From: Aquirhabdus sp.
Lineage (GTDB): Bacteria; Pseudomonadota; Gammaproteobacteria; Pseudomonadales; Moraxellaceae
Length of the DNA: 57,570 bases
Direction: 5' to 3'
NCBI GenBank assembly: GCA_030149815.1
Contig: JASLHI010000055.1
Location: 1 to 57,570, forward strand
The notes under the pieces were generated by a model. It searched no databases. It had not been told where the DNA came from and was given only the letters and a program-made list of their open reading frames with translations. The position numbers and the translations under genes are program-made. This document shows positions 34,516-44,700 of the stretch, piece after piece; within the stretch, counting starts at the first letter, position 1, and every line of letters begins with the position of its first letter.

Positions 34516-34627
34516 AGAGATTTATCTTTGACGTTGGTTGCAGTTATTGTTAATAGTATTATTGTTATCAGTATTATTTTTAATGTTATTCTCTGCGATG
34601 TTGAACCATCTAACTATTAGGTTACTT

Positions 34628-35074
34628 ATGAATACTCTCTCTGCAAAAACAACAGTCATGAAAAAAGCAATGATGCTGACAACACAAATTGGTGCAGCAA
34701 CAATTTTGGCAGGATTGCTAGCGACTTCTGCGCAAGCTGCTAAAAAGGAAGCTAAGGATGCAGCGGCTCAGGCTCCAGTTGATATTCAAACAGTGATGGT
34801 ACAACGTTGTGCCAGTGAAGCGACTTCAGCAAAGATTACTGATGCAAAAAGTGCCCAGAAAGTTTGCTCCTGTACAATTGGTGTTCAAGCAAATAATCTG
34901 AAATTAGGTGAATTCTGGGCCATTCAAAGTATGGCAATGAATAACAAAGATCCTCGTGATTTGCCAGCATTGAAGCGTATTCAGCCGCAATTGGATAAAT
35001 GCCGCGAAGGTATTAAGTTTAATGCACCAGAACAAGCAGCAGCGCCTGCACCAGCAGCACCTGATACGAAGTAA
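34628..35074 (+). CDS. small exported protein of unknown function
   Basis: The 148-residue protein has a Sec signal peptide ending in TSAQA (about residue 38) and a Lys/Ala-rich start to the mature part. It has four Cys in the mature domain (QRCASEA, KVCSCTIG, LDKCREGI), which may form disulfides. A low-complexity Ala/Pro tail ends it. I do not recognise a characterised family. ATG 34628 follows AGG by seven bases; an in-frame ATG at 34538 would put a second hydrophobic stretch in front and looks wrong. A strong terminator follows. Confidence 0.75.
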   Translation: MNTLSAKTTVMKKAMMLTTQIGAATILAGLLATSAQAAKKEAKDAAAQAPVDIQTVMVQRCASEATSAKITDAKSAQKVCSCTIGVQANNLKLGEFWAIQSMAMNNKDPRDLPALKRIQPQLDKCREGIKFNAPEQAAAPAPAAPDTK

Positions 35075-35126
35075 TATTTCAGAAACCATTTAGCACATTT
35101 ACCGTGTTAAATTGTACGAGAATAGG

Positions 35127-35165
35127 AAAGCAGACTTATTCATCGAAGAAGTCTGCTTTTTTTTA
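35127..35165 (+). terminator. terminator after the small exported protein gene
   Basis: AAAGCAGACTT / AAGTCTGCTTT form an 11-base stem followed by a T-run. Confidence 0.93.
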
Positions 35166-35214
35166 TGAGCGGAATCAATAGATTTCACATGAAAGAGAGC
35201 AAGGAGTAACACGC

Positions 35215-35694
35215 ATGACGGAAAATACAGTACAGCCTAATGATTTATCTAGACTTCCAGATCTGAGTGTTGAAACGACACAGGGTGTGCTGAATCTGAG
35301 TTCGTTGGTGGGGCAGCCTTTAATTTTGTATTTTTATCCAAAAGATGCGACACCAGGCTGTACAACTCAAGCCCGTGATTTTCGTGATTTAATGGCTGAG
35401 TTTGAGGCCTTAGGTGTGCGAATTATTGGTGTATCGCGCGATACGCTGAAAGCGCATGAAAAATTTACCGCCAATGAATGTCTGCCATTTCCACTTGTTA
35501 GTGATGGCGACGAGGCTCTTTGTCGTTATTATGATGTGATTAAAGAAAAAAATATGTACGGCAAAATTGTCATGGGAATTCAACGTAGTACATTCCTTTA
35601 TGATAAACGTGGTACATTGGTTGAAAGCTGGCGTAAAGTCAGTCCAGCAGGCCATGCGGCAATGTTGTTGAAACGTGTCTTAGAACTGTCCTGA
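35215..35694 (+). CDS. bcp: thiol peroxidase Bcp (peroxiredoxin Q family)
   Basis: Bcp reduces hydrogen peroxide and organic peroxides in the cytoplasm. The 159-residue protein has YFYPKDATPGCTTQARDF, with peroxidatic Cys49. The usual resolving Cys five residues later is Arg54, so it is not the common CxxxxC type. Two further Cys (89 in NECLPF and 103 in ALCRYY) could resolve the sulfenate, or it may act as a 1-Cys enzyme. The ATG has AAGGAG at good spacing. It is monocistronic with its own terminator. Confidence 0.93.
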   Translation: MTENTVQPNDLSRLPDLSVETTQGVLNLSSLVGQPLILYFYPKDATPGCTTQARDFRDLMAEFEALGVRIIGVSRDTLKAHEKFTANECLPFPLVSDGDEALCRYYDVIKEKNMYGKIVMGIQRSTFLYDKRGTLVESWRKVSPAGHAAMLLKRVLELS

Positions 35695-35740
35695 GTGATG
35701 GTTTTTTAGGCGACATTCGTTCGATTCTTTGCTGTGTTTT

Positions 35741-35763
35741 AGCACCCTTTTGGGTGCTTTTAT
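35741..35763 (+). terminator. bcp terminator
   Basis: AGCACCC / GGGTGCT pair around TTTT and are followed by TTTAT. Confidence 0.88.
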
Positions 35764-35878
35764 GCTACTATCGAAGACCTTTTTCTAAACCAAATTTGCT
35801 GCCCCTGTTTTTTAAATCTGGGTAGTTTCGTTTAGTTTTTAATCTAAAAATATTGGCAGGATAGCGGGCTTGGATTAT

Positions 35879-35947
35879 GACTCCGAGTCTCTCGTTATTT
35901 TTATATTTGTGACTCAAGTATTTTGAGTCTGTGTGAAGACCCGAGTC
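35879..35947. promoter_or_regulatory. three GACTC/GAGTC dyads in the gyrA leader
   Basis: GACTC-C-GAGTC lies at 35879-35889, GACTCAA-GTATT-TTGAGTC at 35911-35929, and a degenerate GACCCGAGTC at 35938-35947. All are within 90 bases of the gyrA start. They could be operator half-sites, or alternative hairpins in the leader RNA. Confidence 0.45.
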
Positions 35948-35966
35948 TACGCCCAAAGGAGCATAC

Positions 35967-38687
35967 ATGAGCGATTCAGACATCCTACCGATTGCTATTG
36001 AGGACGAACTCAAACAGTCGTATCTGGACTACGCCATGAGCGTCATTGTGTCACGTGCTTTGCCTGACGTGCGTGATGGTTTCAAGCCTGTACATCGTCG
36101 CGCGCTGTTTGCGATGCGCGAATTGGGTAATGATTACAACAAACCTTATAAAAAGTCCGCGCGTGTCGTTGGCGACGTCATCGGTAAATATCACCCACAT
36201 GGTGATACGGCGGTTTATCACACTTTAGTTCGTATGGCGCAGCCGTTTAGCTTGCGTTATCTGCTGGTTGATGGTCAGGGTAATTTTGGTTCGGTCGATG
36301 GTGATGCGCCAGCGGCGATGCGTTATACCGAAATTCGGATGACACGCCTCGCGCATGACATCATTGTCGATCTTGAGAAAGAAACTGTCGATTGGGAAGA
36401 TAACTACGACGGTTCAGAACGTATTCCGAAAGTGATGCCAACGCGCATTCCAAACTTGCTGATCAATGGGTCGGCAGGGATCGCGGTTGGTATGGCGACC
36501 AATATGGCGCCACATAACATTACTGAAGTGCTGAATGCTTGCTTGGCCTATGTCGATGATAGCGATATCACGATTGAAGGTTTGATGGAGCATATTTCAG
36601 GTCCAGATTTCCCAACGGGCGGTATTATTTACGGTAAAAGTGGTATTGTTGATGCGTATAAAACGGGTCGCGGTCGCTTGCACATTCGCGGTAAATACCA
36701 TCTCGAAGAAGATAGCAAGTCAGGTAATACCAGTATCGTCTACACTGAAATTCCTTATCAGGTGAACAAAGCAAAGCTCATTGAGCACATTGCAAGCTTG
36801 GTCAAAGAGAAGAAATTAGAAGGAATTAGTGCGCTGCGCGATGAGTCCGATAAAGAAGGCATGCGTATCGTTGTTGACTTAAAACGTAATGAAAATGCGG
36901 AAGTGATTATTAATAATTTGTTTATTAATACACCGCTAGAAACGTCTTACAGCATCAACATGGTTGCCCTAGAAAATGGTCAACCGGGTCTAAAAAATCT
37001 CAAAGAACTGATTGCTGCATTTATTCGTCATCGTCAAGAAGTGGTGACGCGTCGTACGATTTTTGAATTGCGCAAAGCGCGCGAACGTGGTCATTTGTTG
37101 GAAGGTTTGGCGGTTGCACTGGCTAATATTGACGGCATTATTGAGACAATCAAAACTTCTGCGAATCCAAGCGAAGCACGTGTACGTTTGCTGGATGGAC
37201 AATGGCAAGCTGGCGGCGTGTTGGCACTGCTTGAAAAAGCGGGTCAGCGTTCGATTCGTCCTGATGTAATTGAAGGAGAAGATCCTGCAAATCCATTTGG
37301 CTTGACTGATGATCAATATCGCTTGTCACCTGCACAAGTGGGGGCAATTCTAGAGCTACGTCTGCATCGCTTGACGGGTCTTGAGCAAGATAAATTACTT
37401 GCCGAATACACTGAAATTTTGGGTGATATTGCGCACCTCCAATCAATTTTGGATAGTTTTGATAAGTTGATGGATATTATCCGTACTGAACTACGTGCCG
37501 TGTTGGCTCAGTATGGCGATGAGCGTCGTACTGCGATTGTTGAGTCGCGTGTCGATTTCTCGCGTGCTGATTTGATTCCACAAGAACAAGTCGTGCTGAC
37601 TGTTTCTAAAACAGGTTATGCGAAAACTCAGCCATTGGCAGATTATGCTGCACAGCGTCGTGGTGGTCGTGGTAAGTCCGCAACTAGCATGAAGGAAGAT
37701 GATTACATTGAACATTTAGTCGTTGCGTCGAACCATGCGACGGTGATGTGTTTCACTTGCCGCGGTAAGGTGTATTGGCTGAAAGTTTACGATGTGCCGC
37801 AAGCAAGTCGTGGTTCAAAAGGTCGTCCATTGGTTAATTTGTTGCCGCTTGAAGATGGTGAAAGCGTCACCGCGATTCTGCCGTTGATGGATTTCCCAGA
37901 AGATCATTATGTGTTTATGGCGACTGCTGATGGTACGGTCAAACGCGTTGAATTAGAACAATTTAGCCGTCCGCGTACTTCTGGTTTACGCGCGATTGAT
38001 CTCAAAGGTGAAAATACGCTGATTGGTGTTGCCATTACCGATGGTACGCAAGAGATTATGTTGTTTAGCAATGAAGGTAAGGTTGTTCGCTTCAAAGAAG
38101 ACAAAGTCCGCGTCATGGGTCGTACCGCGAAAGGTATTCGTGGTATGCGCGTCAGTCTTGTGACTGATGTGGATGAGTCAGATGATGATGTGATCGCAGA
38201 TGATGTAGATGATAATGCAGGTGATACAGGCTTTATCAGTCGTGTTGTTTCCTTGGTTGTTGCGCCTGAAAGTGGTGAAGTTTTGACTGCTTGCGCTAAT
38301 GGCTTCGGTAAGCGTACTTCTGTAGATAGTTTCCCAACCAAAGGTCGTGGCGGTAAAGGCATGATCGCGGTTAAAACTAGCGAACGTAATGGTGAGCTGG
38401 TTGGCGCGGTTCCGGTGAATGATAGCAATGAGTTGCTGTTGATTTCTGATGCGGGTACGATGGTACGCACACGTGTTTCTGAGATTCGCTCGGTCGGTCG
38501 TAATGCGCAAGGTGTGATGCTGATCCGTGTTGCTGAAGAGGAAACTTTAGTTGGTGTCGTCTGCTTGGAAGGCGTAGTAGATGACGAGGTAATTGAAGGC
38601 GTTGCATCGGAGGTTGATGCTGATGCGGTCGTTGAAGTTGCGCCAACTGAAAGTGGCGAGGCAGCTCAAGAGCCAGAAGCTGAGTAA
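35967..38687 (+). CDS. gyrA: DNA gyrase subunit A
   Basis: GyrA breaks and rejoins DNA in the A2B2 gyrase that introduces negative supercoils. The 906-residue protein has the breakage-reunion domain (about 1-510) with catalytic Tyr120 (AAMRYTEIRM). The C-terminal wrapping domain has the GyrA-box QRRGGRG. The quinolone-determining region reads YHPHGDTAVYHTLVRMAQ: Thr81 and His85 stand where E. coli has Ser83 and Asp87. An acidic insertion (DVDESDDDVIADDVDDN) lies in the wrapping domain, as I recall from Acinetobacter, and the tail is acidic. The ATG has AAAGGAG upstream. Confidence 0.98.
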   Translation: MSDSDILPIAIEDELKQSYLDYAMSVIVSRALPDVRDGFKPVHRRALFAMRELGNDYNKPYKKSARVVGDVIGKYHPHGDTAVYHTLVRMAQPFSLRYLLVDGQGNFGSVDGDAPAAMRYTEIRMTRLAHDIIVDLEKETVDWEDNYDGSERIPKVMPTRIPNLLINGSAGIAVGMATNMAPHNITEVLNACLAYVDDSDITIEGLMEHISGPDFPTGGIIYGKSGIVDAYKTGRGRLHIRGKYHLEEDSKSGNTSIVYTEIPYQVNKAKLIEHIASLVKEKKLEGISALRDESDKEGMRIVVDLKRNENAEVIINNLFINTPLETSYSINMVALENGQPGLKNLKELIAAFIRHRQEVVTRRTIFELRKARERGHLLEGLAVALANIDGIIETIKTSANPSEARVRLLDGQWQAGGVLALLEKAGQRSIRPDVIEGEDPANPFGLTDDQYRLSPAQVGAILELRLHRLTGLEQDKLLAEYTEILGDIAHLQSILDSFDKLMDIIRTELRAVLAQYGDERRTAIVESRVDFSRADLIPQEQVVLTVSKTGYAKTQPLADYAAQRRGGRGKSATSMKEDDYIEHLVVASNHATVMCFTCRGKVYWLKVYDVPQASRGSKGRPLVNLLPLEDGESVTAILPLMDFPEDHYVFMATADGTVKRVELEQFSRPRTSGLRAIDLKGENTLIGVAITDGTQEIMLFSNEGKVVRFKEDKVRVMGRTAKGIRGMRVSLVTDVDESDDDVIADDVDDNAGDTGFISRVVSLVVAPESGEVLTACANGFGKRTSVDSFPTKGRGGKGMIAVKTSERNGELVGAVPVNDSNELLLISDAGTMVRTRVSEIRSVGRNAQGVMLIRVAEEETLVGVVCLEGVVDDEVIEGVASEVDADAVVEVAPTESGEAAQEPEAE

Positions 38688-38705
38688 GCGATTGAGTTGT
38701 TAAAT

Positions 38706-38734
38706 GAAGCCCGCATTGATGCGGGCTTTGTTGT
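38706..38734 (+). terminator. gyrA terminator
   Basis: AAGCCCGCAT / ATGCGGGCTT form a 10-base stem and are followed by TGTTGTTTTT. Confidence 0.9.
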
Positions 38735-38804
38735 TTTTGGGTCGCTAATATTCTATTAAAAGAAAAAGCTTTTCCTTGTGGGTGTCTTTTCATTGAGATA
38801 TTTA

Positions 38805-38990
38805 ATGGGAGGAGTCGCCTGCCGCGGGCCTTACTTTTGTCTTGGCAAAAGTAAGCCAAACCGTGTCCTTCGCAAAACTCGCGTGCAGGGAGGGATTTTT
38901 AAAATAAAGGTTTCTCCAAAATGTCATGCAATTGAATTTTTCTCGTCTGGCTCAGACAGTTGCTCAGGACGTCTTAAAGGCAAAGCTGGA
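38805..38990. repeat. dispersed intergenic repeat, copy 2
   Basis: This element is homologous to 18694-18870 and in the same orientation. It keeps the dyad CTTACTTTTG/CAAAAGTAAG and the conserved right part (TGGCTCAGACAGTTGCT). The middle differs in sequence and is slightly longer. A 71-codon plus-strand frame covers it (YFCLGKSK...), but copy 1 does not keep that frame open. I therefore treat it as a repeat and not as a gene. Confidence 0.8.
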
Positions 38991-39103
38991 TAGTATTTTT
39001 CTCCGAAAAAATCATTTTGTCTACACTCTATTATCGCGTAACTAGCGACTTCCAGTTAAACTTACACCCATTCAAATTTGATTGATTAAAGAATTTTATT
39101 GTT

Positions 39104-40114
39104 ATGGCTAAAACGCGCGTCCTTACGGGTATTACAACGACTGGTACTCCTCATTTAGGTAATTATGTTGGTGCAATTCGTCCTGCGATTCAGGCGAGTC
39201 TTGATCCGAATGTACAGTCTTATTATTTCATGGCAGATTTGCATGCGCTGATTAAAAGCCAAGATCCAGCACGCATCCAGCAGTCACGTTTAGAGATTGC
39301 GGCGACTTGGCTTGCGCTGGGTTTAGATCCAACAAATGCGGTGTTTTATCGTCAGTCCGATGTGCCTGAAACGACTGAGCTGATGTGGTTGTTGTCATGC
39401 GTATGCGACAAAGGTCGTATGAATCGTGCACATGCCTATAAAGCTGCCGTTGCAGATAATCAAGCTGAAAATCTGGATGATGATAAAGGCGTAACAATGG
39501 GGCTGTTCAGCTATCCAGTGCTGATGGCGGCGGATATGTTGTTGTTTAATGCGCATAAAGTACCTGTGGGTCGCGATCAGATTCAGCATATCGAAATGGC
39601 GCGTGATATGGCGACGCGATTCAACTATTTATTTAAGGATGAGTTTTTTACCATTCCAGAAGCAGTTGTTGATGAAACGACGGATGTGTTGGTGGGTCTA
39701 GATGGTCGTAAGATGTCTAAGAGCTATAACAATACGATTCCGCTATTTTCGACGGAAAAAGAATTGCTGAAATTAGTTCGTAAAATCACGACCAATTCTC
39801 TTGAACCGGGTGAGCCGAAAGATCCAGAAAATTGTTCACTGTTCCAGATTTATTCAGCATTTGCAAAACCTGAGGAGGTCGCGGGGATGCGCGTGAAATA
39901 TCAGGAAGGTATTGGTTGGGGCGCAGCAAAAACTGAAGTATTTGAGTATCTCAATCAAATCTTGTCTGCACCGCGTGAGCGTTATGTGGCGCTGATGCAA
40001 GATCCTGCTGGCATTGAAAAAGTCTTGCAACAAGGTGCAGCACGTGCGCGTGATGAGGCGTCGCCATTTATGGCGCGTTTACGCAAAGCTGTTGGATTAG
40101 GGAGTTTTGCCTAG
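39104..40114 (+). CDS. trpS: tryptophanyl-tRNA synthetase
   Basis: This class I enzyme charges tRNA-Trp. The 336-residue protein starts with TGITTTGTPHLGNYVGAI, which contains the HIGH-like motif (HLGN). It has the KMSKS loop GRKMSKSYNNTI. The tRNA-binding C-terminal part matches the bacterial short form (about 330-340 aa). ATG 39104. It is monocistronic, with a possible weak hairpin GGCAATC/GATTGCC at 40140-40159 downstream. Confidence 0.97.
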   Translation: MAKTRVLTGITTTGTPHLGNYVGAIRPAIQASLDPNVQSYYFMADLHALIKSQDPARIQQSRLEIAATWLALGLDPTNAVFYRQSDVPETTELMWLLSCVCDKGRMNRAHAYKAAVADNQAENLDDDKGVTMGLFSYPVLMAADMLLFNAHKVPVGRDQIQHIEMARDMATRFNYLFKDEFFTIPEAVVDETTDVLVGLDGRKMSKSYNNTIPLFSTEKELLKLVRKITTNSLEPGEPKDPENCSLFQIYSAFAKPEEVAGMRVKYQEGIGWGAAKTEVFEYLNQILSAPRERYVALMQDPAGIEKVLQQGAARARDEASPFMARLRKAVGLGSFA

Positions 40115-40483
40115 TTCTAAGATTAGAATATAAAGCCAAGGCAATCCTTTGTGATTGCCCTGATTTCTGTTGTTTTAAGGCAACCGTAAGAGTAGCCTGT
40201 ATTCATCTTTCCATATTCATTATTACAAGGCGTACACTGTTTTAATCCGAAGCGTACCTTTTAGCCAACCTTACACATTCCCATCATTTCTCCATATTTT
40301 CTGCGGTTTTTTTTGCGATGATGTTGGCGTTATCTTTAAGATAAAATTGAATAAAATTTGTCAGTTTCATCAGACTGTAAATATCGAACGATCATATTTA
40401 TATATCTATTAAAGATGAGACGGATGTTCTTATTGTTTGATAAGATTTTTTACCTATAAACCTGTTCTTATACTGAGCTTGCT
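40115..40483. other. trpS-mdtA intergenic region
   Basis: These 369 bases contain the hairpin GGCAATC/GATTGCC (40140-40159), which may terminate trpS. An AT-rich part that should hold the mdtABC promoter follows. I saw no gene and no recognisable BaeR-type site. Confidence 0.5.
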
Positions 40484-41785
40484 ATGTCTCTCGAATCGCA
40501 ATTAGGCACTCCATCACCATTAGAACCTAAAAAGGACTCAATGCCTCCATCACAGTCGCGTTGGAAACGTGCAATCAAATGGCTTCTGTTTATTGCAGTT
40601 CTGGTCGTAATTATTGTGCTGACTTGGCGATATTTTCATCCAGCCGATGCAGCAAGTGCTGGTAAAGGGCAGGGTAAACGTGGTGGATTTGGTGGCGGGA
40701 ATCAGGTGATGCCTGTTCAGGCGACAACGCTACTTTCTGGCGATTTGCATATTTTTATCGATGCATTAGGCAGTGTTGTGCCGAGAAGTTCGGTAACGGT
40801 CCATCCACGTGTAGATGGTGAATTGGTTTCGGTGAATTTTACTGAAGGTCAGGTGGTGAAGAAGGGTGATTTGCTCATGCAGATTGATCCGCGTCCTTAT
40901 CAAGTGGTGCTGACCCAAGCACAAGGTCAGTTGGCGAAAGATACTGCAACACTTGCAAGTGCCGAGCAAGATCTCATTCGTTACCAATCACTCATCAAAA
41001 ATGGCTCTGTATCACAACAACAACTTGATCAACAAATTGCTTTAGTGAATCAATATAAAGGCGTGTTGAAATCGGATCAGGGGCAGGTTGATGCTGCTAA
41101 TTTGAATCTCTCTTATTGTCGTGTGACTGCGCCTGTCGGTGGAAAGTTGGGTTTACGTCAAGTTGATCCGGGGAATATCGTGCATGCATCTGATGCAAAT
41201 GGTGTGGTGGTAATCAATCAGTTTGAACCGATTGATGTGACTTATGCGATTCCAGAAGATCAAGTGCAAAGCGTACTAAAACAGGTGAATGCAGGCAATG
41301 TCTTACAAGTGACGGCATTTGATCGTGCGCAAAAGAATGTTTTAGATACAGGTAAGCTCAAAAGTTTAGATAACCAAATTGATGCGACGACAGGAACATT
41401 AAAGTTCAAGGCTGAATTTGCTAATCAGGCTAATAATCTTTTTCCAAATCAGTTTGTAAATGTCCGTATGCTGGTTGAAACGCAGCATGATGTGACGTTA
41501 TTGCCATCCGCTGCGATTCAGCGCGGTGTGAAAGGAACGTATGTGTATGTGGTGAATGCGGATAGTACGGTGATGGCTCGCACTGTCGCACTTGGTGCGG
41601 TCGATGGTGATAATACTGCTGTATTGAGTGGCGTCAATGCGGGCGAGCGTGTGGTTTTTGATGGTGCTGATAAGCTCAAAGATGGTGGTAAAGTCAAAGT
41701 GATTGATCCAAAAGTGGCAGCTGCTTTAACCGAACCATCATCAGGTGCTCATCAGGGTCACCATCGTCATAAAACAGCGTCGTAA
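40484..41785 (+). CDS. mdtA: RND efflux periplasmic adaptor MdtA
   Basis: MdtA is the membrane-fusion protein that joins the MdtB/MdtC pump to an outer-membrane channel. The 433-residue protein has a cytoplasmic start, one membrane anchor (WLLFIAVLVVIIVLTW) and a Gly/Lys-rich linker. The lipoyl half-motifs follow (VHPRVDGELVSVNFTEGQVV and VTAPVGGKLGLRQVDPGNIV), flanking a helical hairpin. The His-rich tail (HQGHHRHK) is unusual. It starts the mdtABC operon; mdtB follows after 13 bases. No outer-membrane partner or BaeSR genes are here. Confidence 0.94.
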   Translation: MSLESQLGTPSPLEPKKDSMPPSQSRWKRAIKWLLFIAVLVVIIVLTWRYFHPADAASAGKGQGKRGGFGGGNQVMPVQATTLLSGDLHIFIDALGSVVPRSSVTVHPRVDGELVSVNFTEGQVVKKGDLLMQIDPRPYQVVLTQAQGQLAKDTATLASAEQDLIRYQSLIKNGSVSQQQLDQQIALVNQYKGVLKSDQGQVDAANLNLSYCRVTAPVGGKLGLRQVDPGNIVHASDANGVVVINQFEPIDVTYAIPEDQVQSVLKQVNAGNVLQVTAFDRAQKNVLDTGKLKSLDNQIDATTGTLKFKAEFANQANNLFPNQFVNVRMLVETQHDVTLLPSAAIQRGVKGTYVYVVNADSTVMARTVALGAVDGDNTAVLSGVNAGERVVFDGADKLKDGGKVKVIDPKVAAALTEPSSGAHQGHHRHKTAS

Positions 41786-41798
41786 GGATTAATTCACA

Positions 41799-44700
41799 AT
41801 GAATCCTTCACGTATTTTTATCCTGCGACCTGTCGCAACATCGCTGCTCATGGTAGCGATTTTGCTGGCTGGTTTTATGGCTTATCGCTTGTTGCCCGTT
41901 TCTGCATTACCCGAAGTGGATTATCCAACGATTCAGGTAGTGACGTTGTATCCGGGTGCAAGCCCAGATGTGATTACATCATCAATTACCGCACCACTGG
42001 AACGTCAATTTGGACAGATGCCAGGCTTGAATCAGATGTCGTCAACGAGCTCTGGCGGTGCGTCAGTGATTACGTTGCAGTTTGATTTGTCACTGAGTCT
42101 AGATATTGCTGAGCAAGAAGTTCAGGCAGCGATCAATGCGGGTGGTAATTTACTGCCGACTGATCTGCCAATGCCGCCGATTTATAACAAGGTCAATCCA
42201 GCCGATACGCCAATTATGACCATTGCAGTCACGTCAAAAACTATGTCTTTACCGCAGGTCGAAGACTTGGTGGATACACGACTTGCGCAAAAAATCTCGC
42301 AAATTTCAGGTGTAGGGTTAGTCAGTCTGTCTGGCGGTCAGCGTCCTGCTGTGCGTATTCAGGCGAATCCAACTGCGTTGGCATCCTATGGTTTGAATAT
42401 TGATGATGTTCGCACAGCGATTACCAATGCGAATACTAATCAGGCAAAAGGGAGCTTTGATGGCCCGATGCGTGCATCGACGATTGATGCCAATGATCAA
42501 TTAAAAACTGCTGATGAATATAAAAATCTGGTGCTTGCCTATCGTAATGGTGCACCGATTCGTTTATCTGATGTTGCGGATATGGTGGATGGTGCAGAAA
42601 ACACCAAACTTGCGGCGTGGGCAAATAAAACCCCAGCGATTATTCTGAACATTCAGCGTCAGCCAGGCGCGAATGTGATCGATGTGGTAGATCGTATTAA
42701 GACGTTGCTGCCACAACTTCAGCAAGGTTTACCTCAAGCTGTCAATGTGCAGGTATTGACCGACCGTACCACAACGATTCGTGCGTCCGTCAGTGATGTG
42801 CAGTTTGAATTGATGTTGGCGGTTATCTTGGTGGTGATGGTGATTTTCTTATTCTTAAGAAACTTACCTGCAACGATTATTCCAAGTATTGCCGTGCCGC
42901 TATCGTTGATTGGTACGTTTGGTGTGATGTATTTGGCTGGATTTTCGATTAATAATCTCACGCTAATGGCACTCACGATTGCAACAGGCTTTGTCGTCGA
43001 TGATGCAATTGTGATGATTGAAAATATCTCGCGCTATATCGAAGAAGGTGATTCGCCGCTAGAAGCGGCTTTAAAAGGTTCTGCACAGATTGGATTTACG
43101 ATTATTTCGTTGACCATTTCCTTGATTGCAGTCTTGATTCCATTGTTATTTATGGGTGATGTGGTCGGTCGTTTATTCCGTGAATTTGCGATTACGCTGG
43201 CAGTGTCTATTCTGATTTCTGCGGTGGTGTCTTTAACCCTGACACCGATGATGTGTGCCAAGTTACTGAAGCATGTTCCAGAAGCGGAGCAGGGGCGTTT
43301 TTATCATGCCAGTGGTCAGTTCTTTGATCGAGTGATTGCTCGCTATGGCAAGATGTTGACATGGGTTTTAGACCGCCAAGGTTTAACCTTGATCGTCGCG
43401 GTCTCGACACTTTTACTGACAGCTGTATTGTATGTCTTTATCCCAAAAGGCTTCTTCCCGATCCAAGATACAGGCGTGATTCAAGGAATCTCGGATGCGA
43501 CACAGTCGATTTCCTTTCAGGGGATGGCCGAGCGTCAGCAAGCGTTAGCGGATGTCATTTTGAAAGACCCAGATGTTGAGAGTTTGACGTCATTCATTGG
43601 TGTAGATGGCACCAATACGTCATTAAATAGTGGACGGATGCTGATCAACCTCAAACCACATGGTCAGCGCTCCTCTGCATCGGATGTTATTCGACGTTTA
43701 CAGCCTGAATTGGCGAATGTTTCAGGCATTACTTTGTTTATGCAGCCAGTGCAGGATTTGACGATTGAAGATCGTGTGAGTCGAACGCAATATCAGTTCA
43801 CAATGCAAGATGCTGATCCTGCAGAACTTGCGGCATGGGTACCTAAAGTTGTTGATCGCTTGAGTAAGATTCCTGAGTTGCGAGATGTTGCCAGCGACAT
43901 GCAAAACCAAGGTTTACAGGCTTATATTGATATTGATCGTGATGCGGCTGGGCGCTTAGGGATTACACCAGCGACGATTGATAGTGCACTGTATAGTGCG
44001 TATGGACAACGATTGGTATCGACGATTTTTACTCAGTCAAATCAGTATCGTGTCGTGCTCGAAGTAAAGCCTGAATTCCAAAAAGGCCCGATCTCGCTCA
44101 ATGATTTGTATGTGACCGCAAATACCACGACGACATCCACACAGTCATCGAGTTCAGGATCATCAGGAACGGCCAATACTACAACGAGTGTGACGAGTAA
44201 GCAGGTGCCATTATCAACGGTTGCCCATGTTGTGCAGCAGCCGAGTTCATTAGTCATCAATCATCTGGGGCAATTCCCTGCGAATACCATTTCGTTCAAT
44301 CTCGCTTCTGGAGCGTCACTGGGTGATGCGGTGAAGGCGATTGAGGCAGCACAACAAGAGATTGCTGTGCCTGTGACAATTCAGACGCAGTTCCAAGGTT
44401 CTGCATTGGCATTCCGTGCTGCACTTGCTAATGAGCTTTGGTTGATCCTTGCTGCCGTCGTGACGATGTACATCGTCTTAGGCGTGCTCTATGAAAGTTA
44501 TATTCATCCAGTCACGATTCTCTCAACACTCCCTTCTGCTGGGATCGGTGCGTTACTCGCATTACTTGTTGGTGGTGCTGATCTGAGCGTAATTGCCATT
44601 ATTGGTATTGTCTTGCTGATTGGGATTGTGAAGAAAAACGCGATTATGATGATTGACTTCGCGGTTGAAGCCGAGCGAACGGAAGGGAAGACACCGCGCG

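Noticed and set aside
37907..38470. A 187-codon minus-strand frame inside gyrA
   Set aside because: It lies wholly within gyrA and mirrors its codons; the sense frame is unambiguous.
38778..38993. A 71-codon frame containing YFCLGKSKPNRVLRKTR
   Set aside because: It coincides with a dispersed intergenic repeat whose other copy (18694-18870) is interrupted in this frame. I treat it as a repeat, not a protein.
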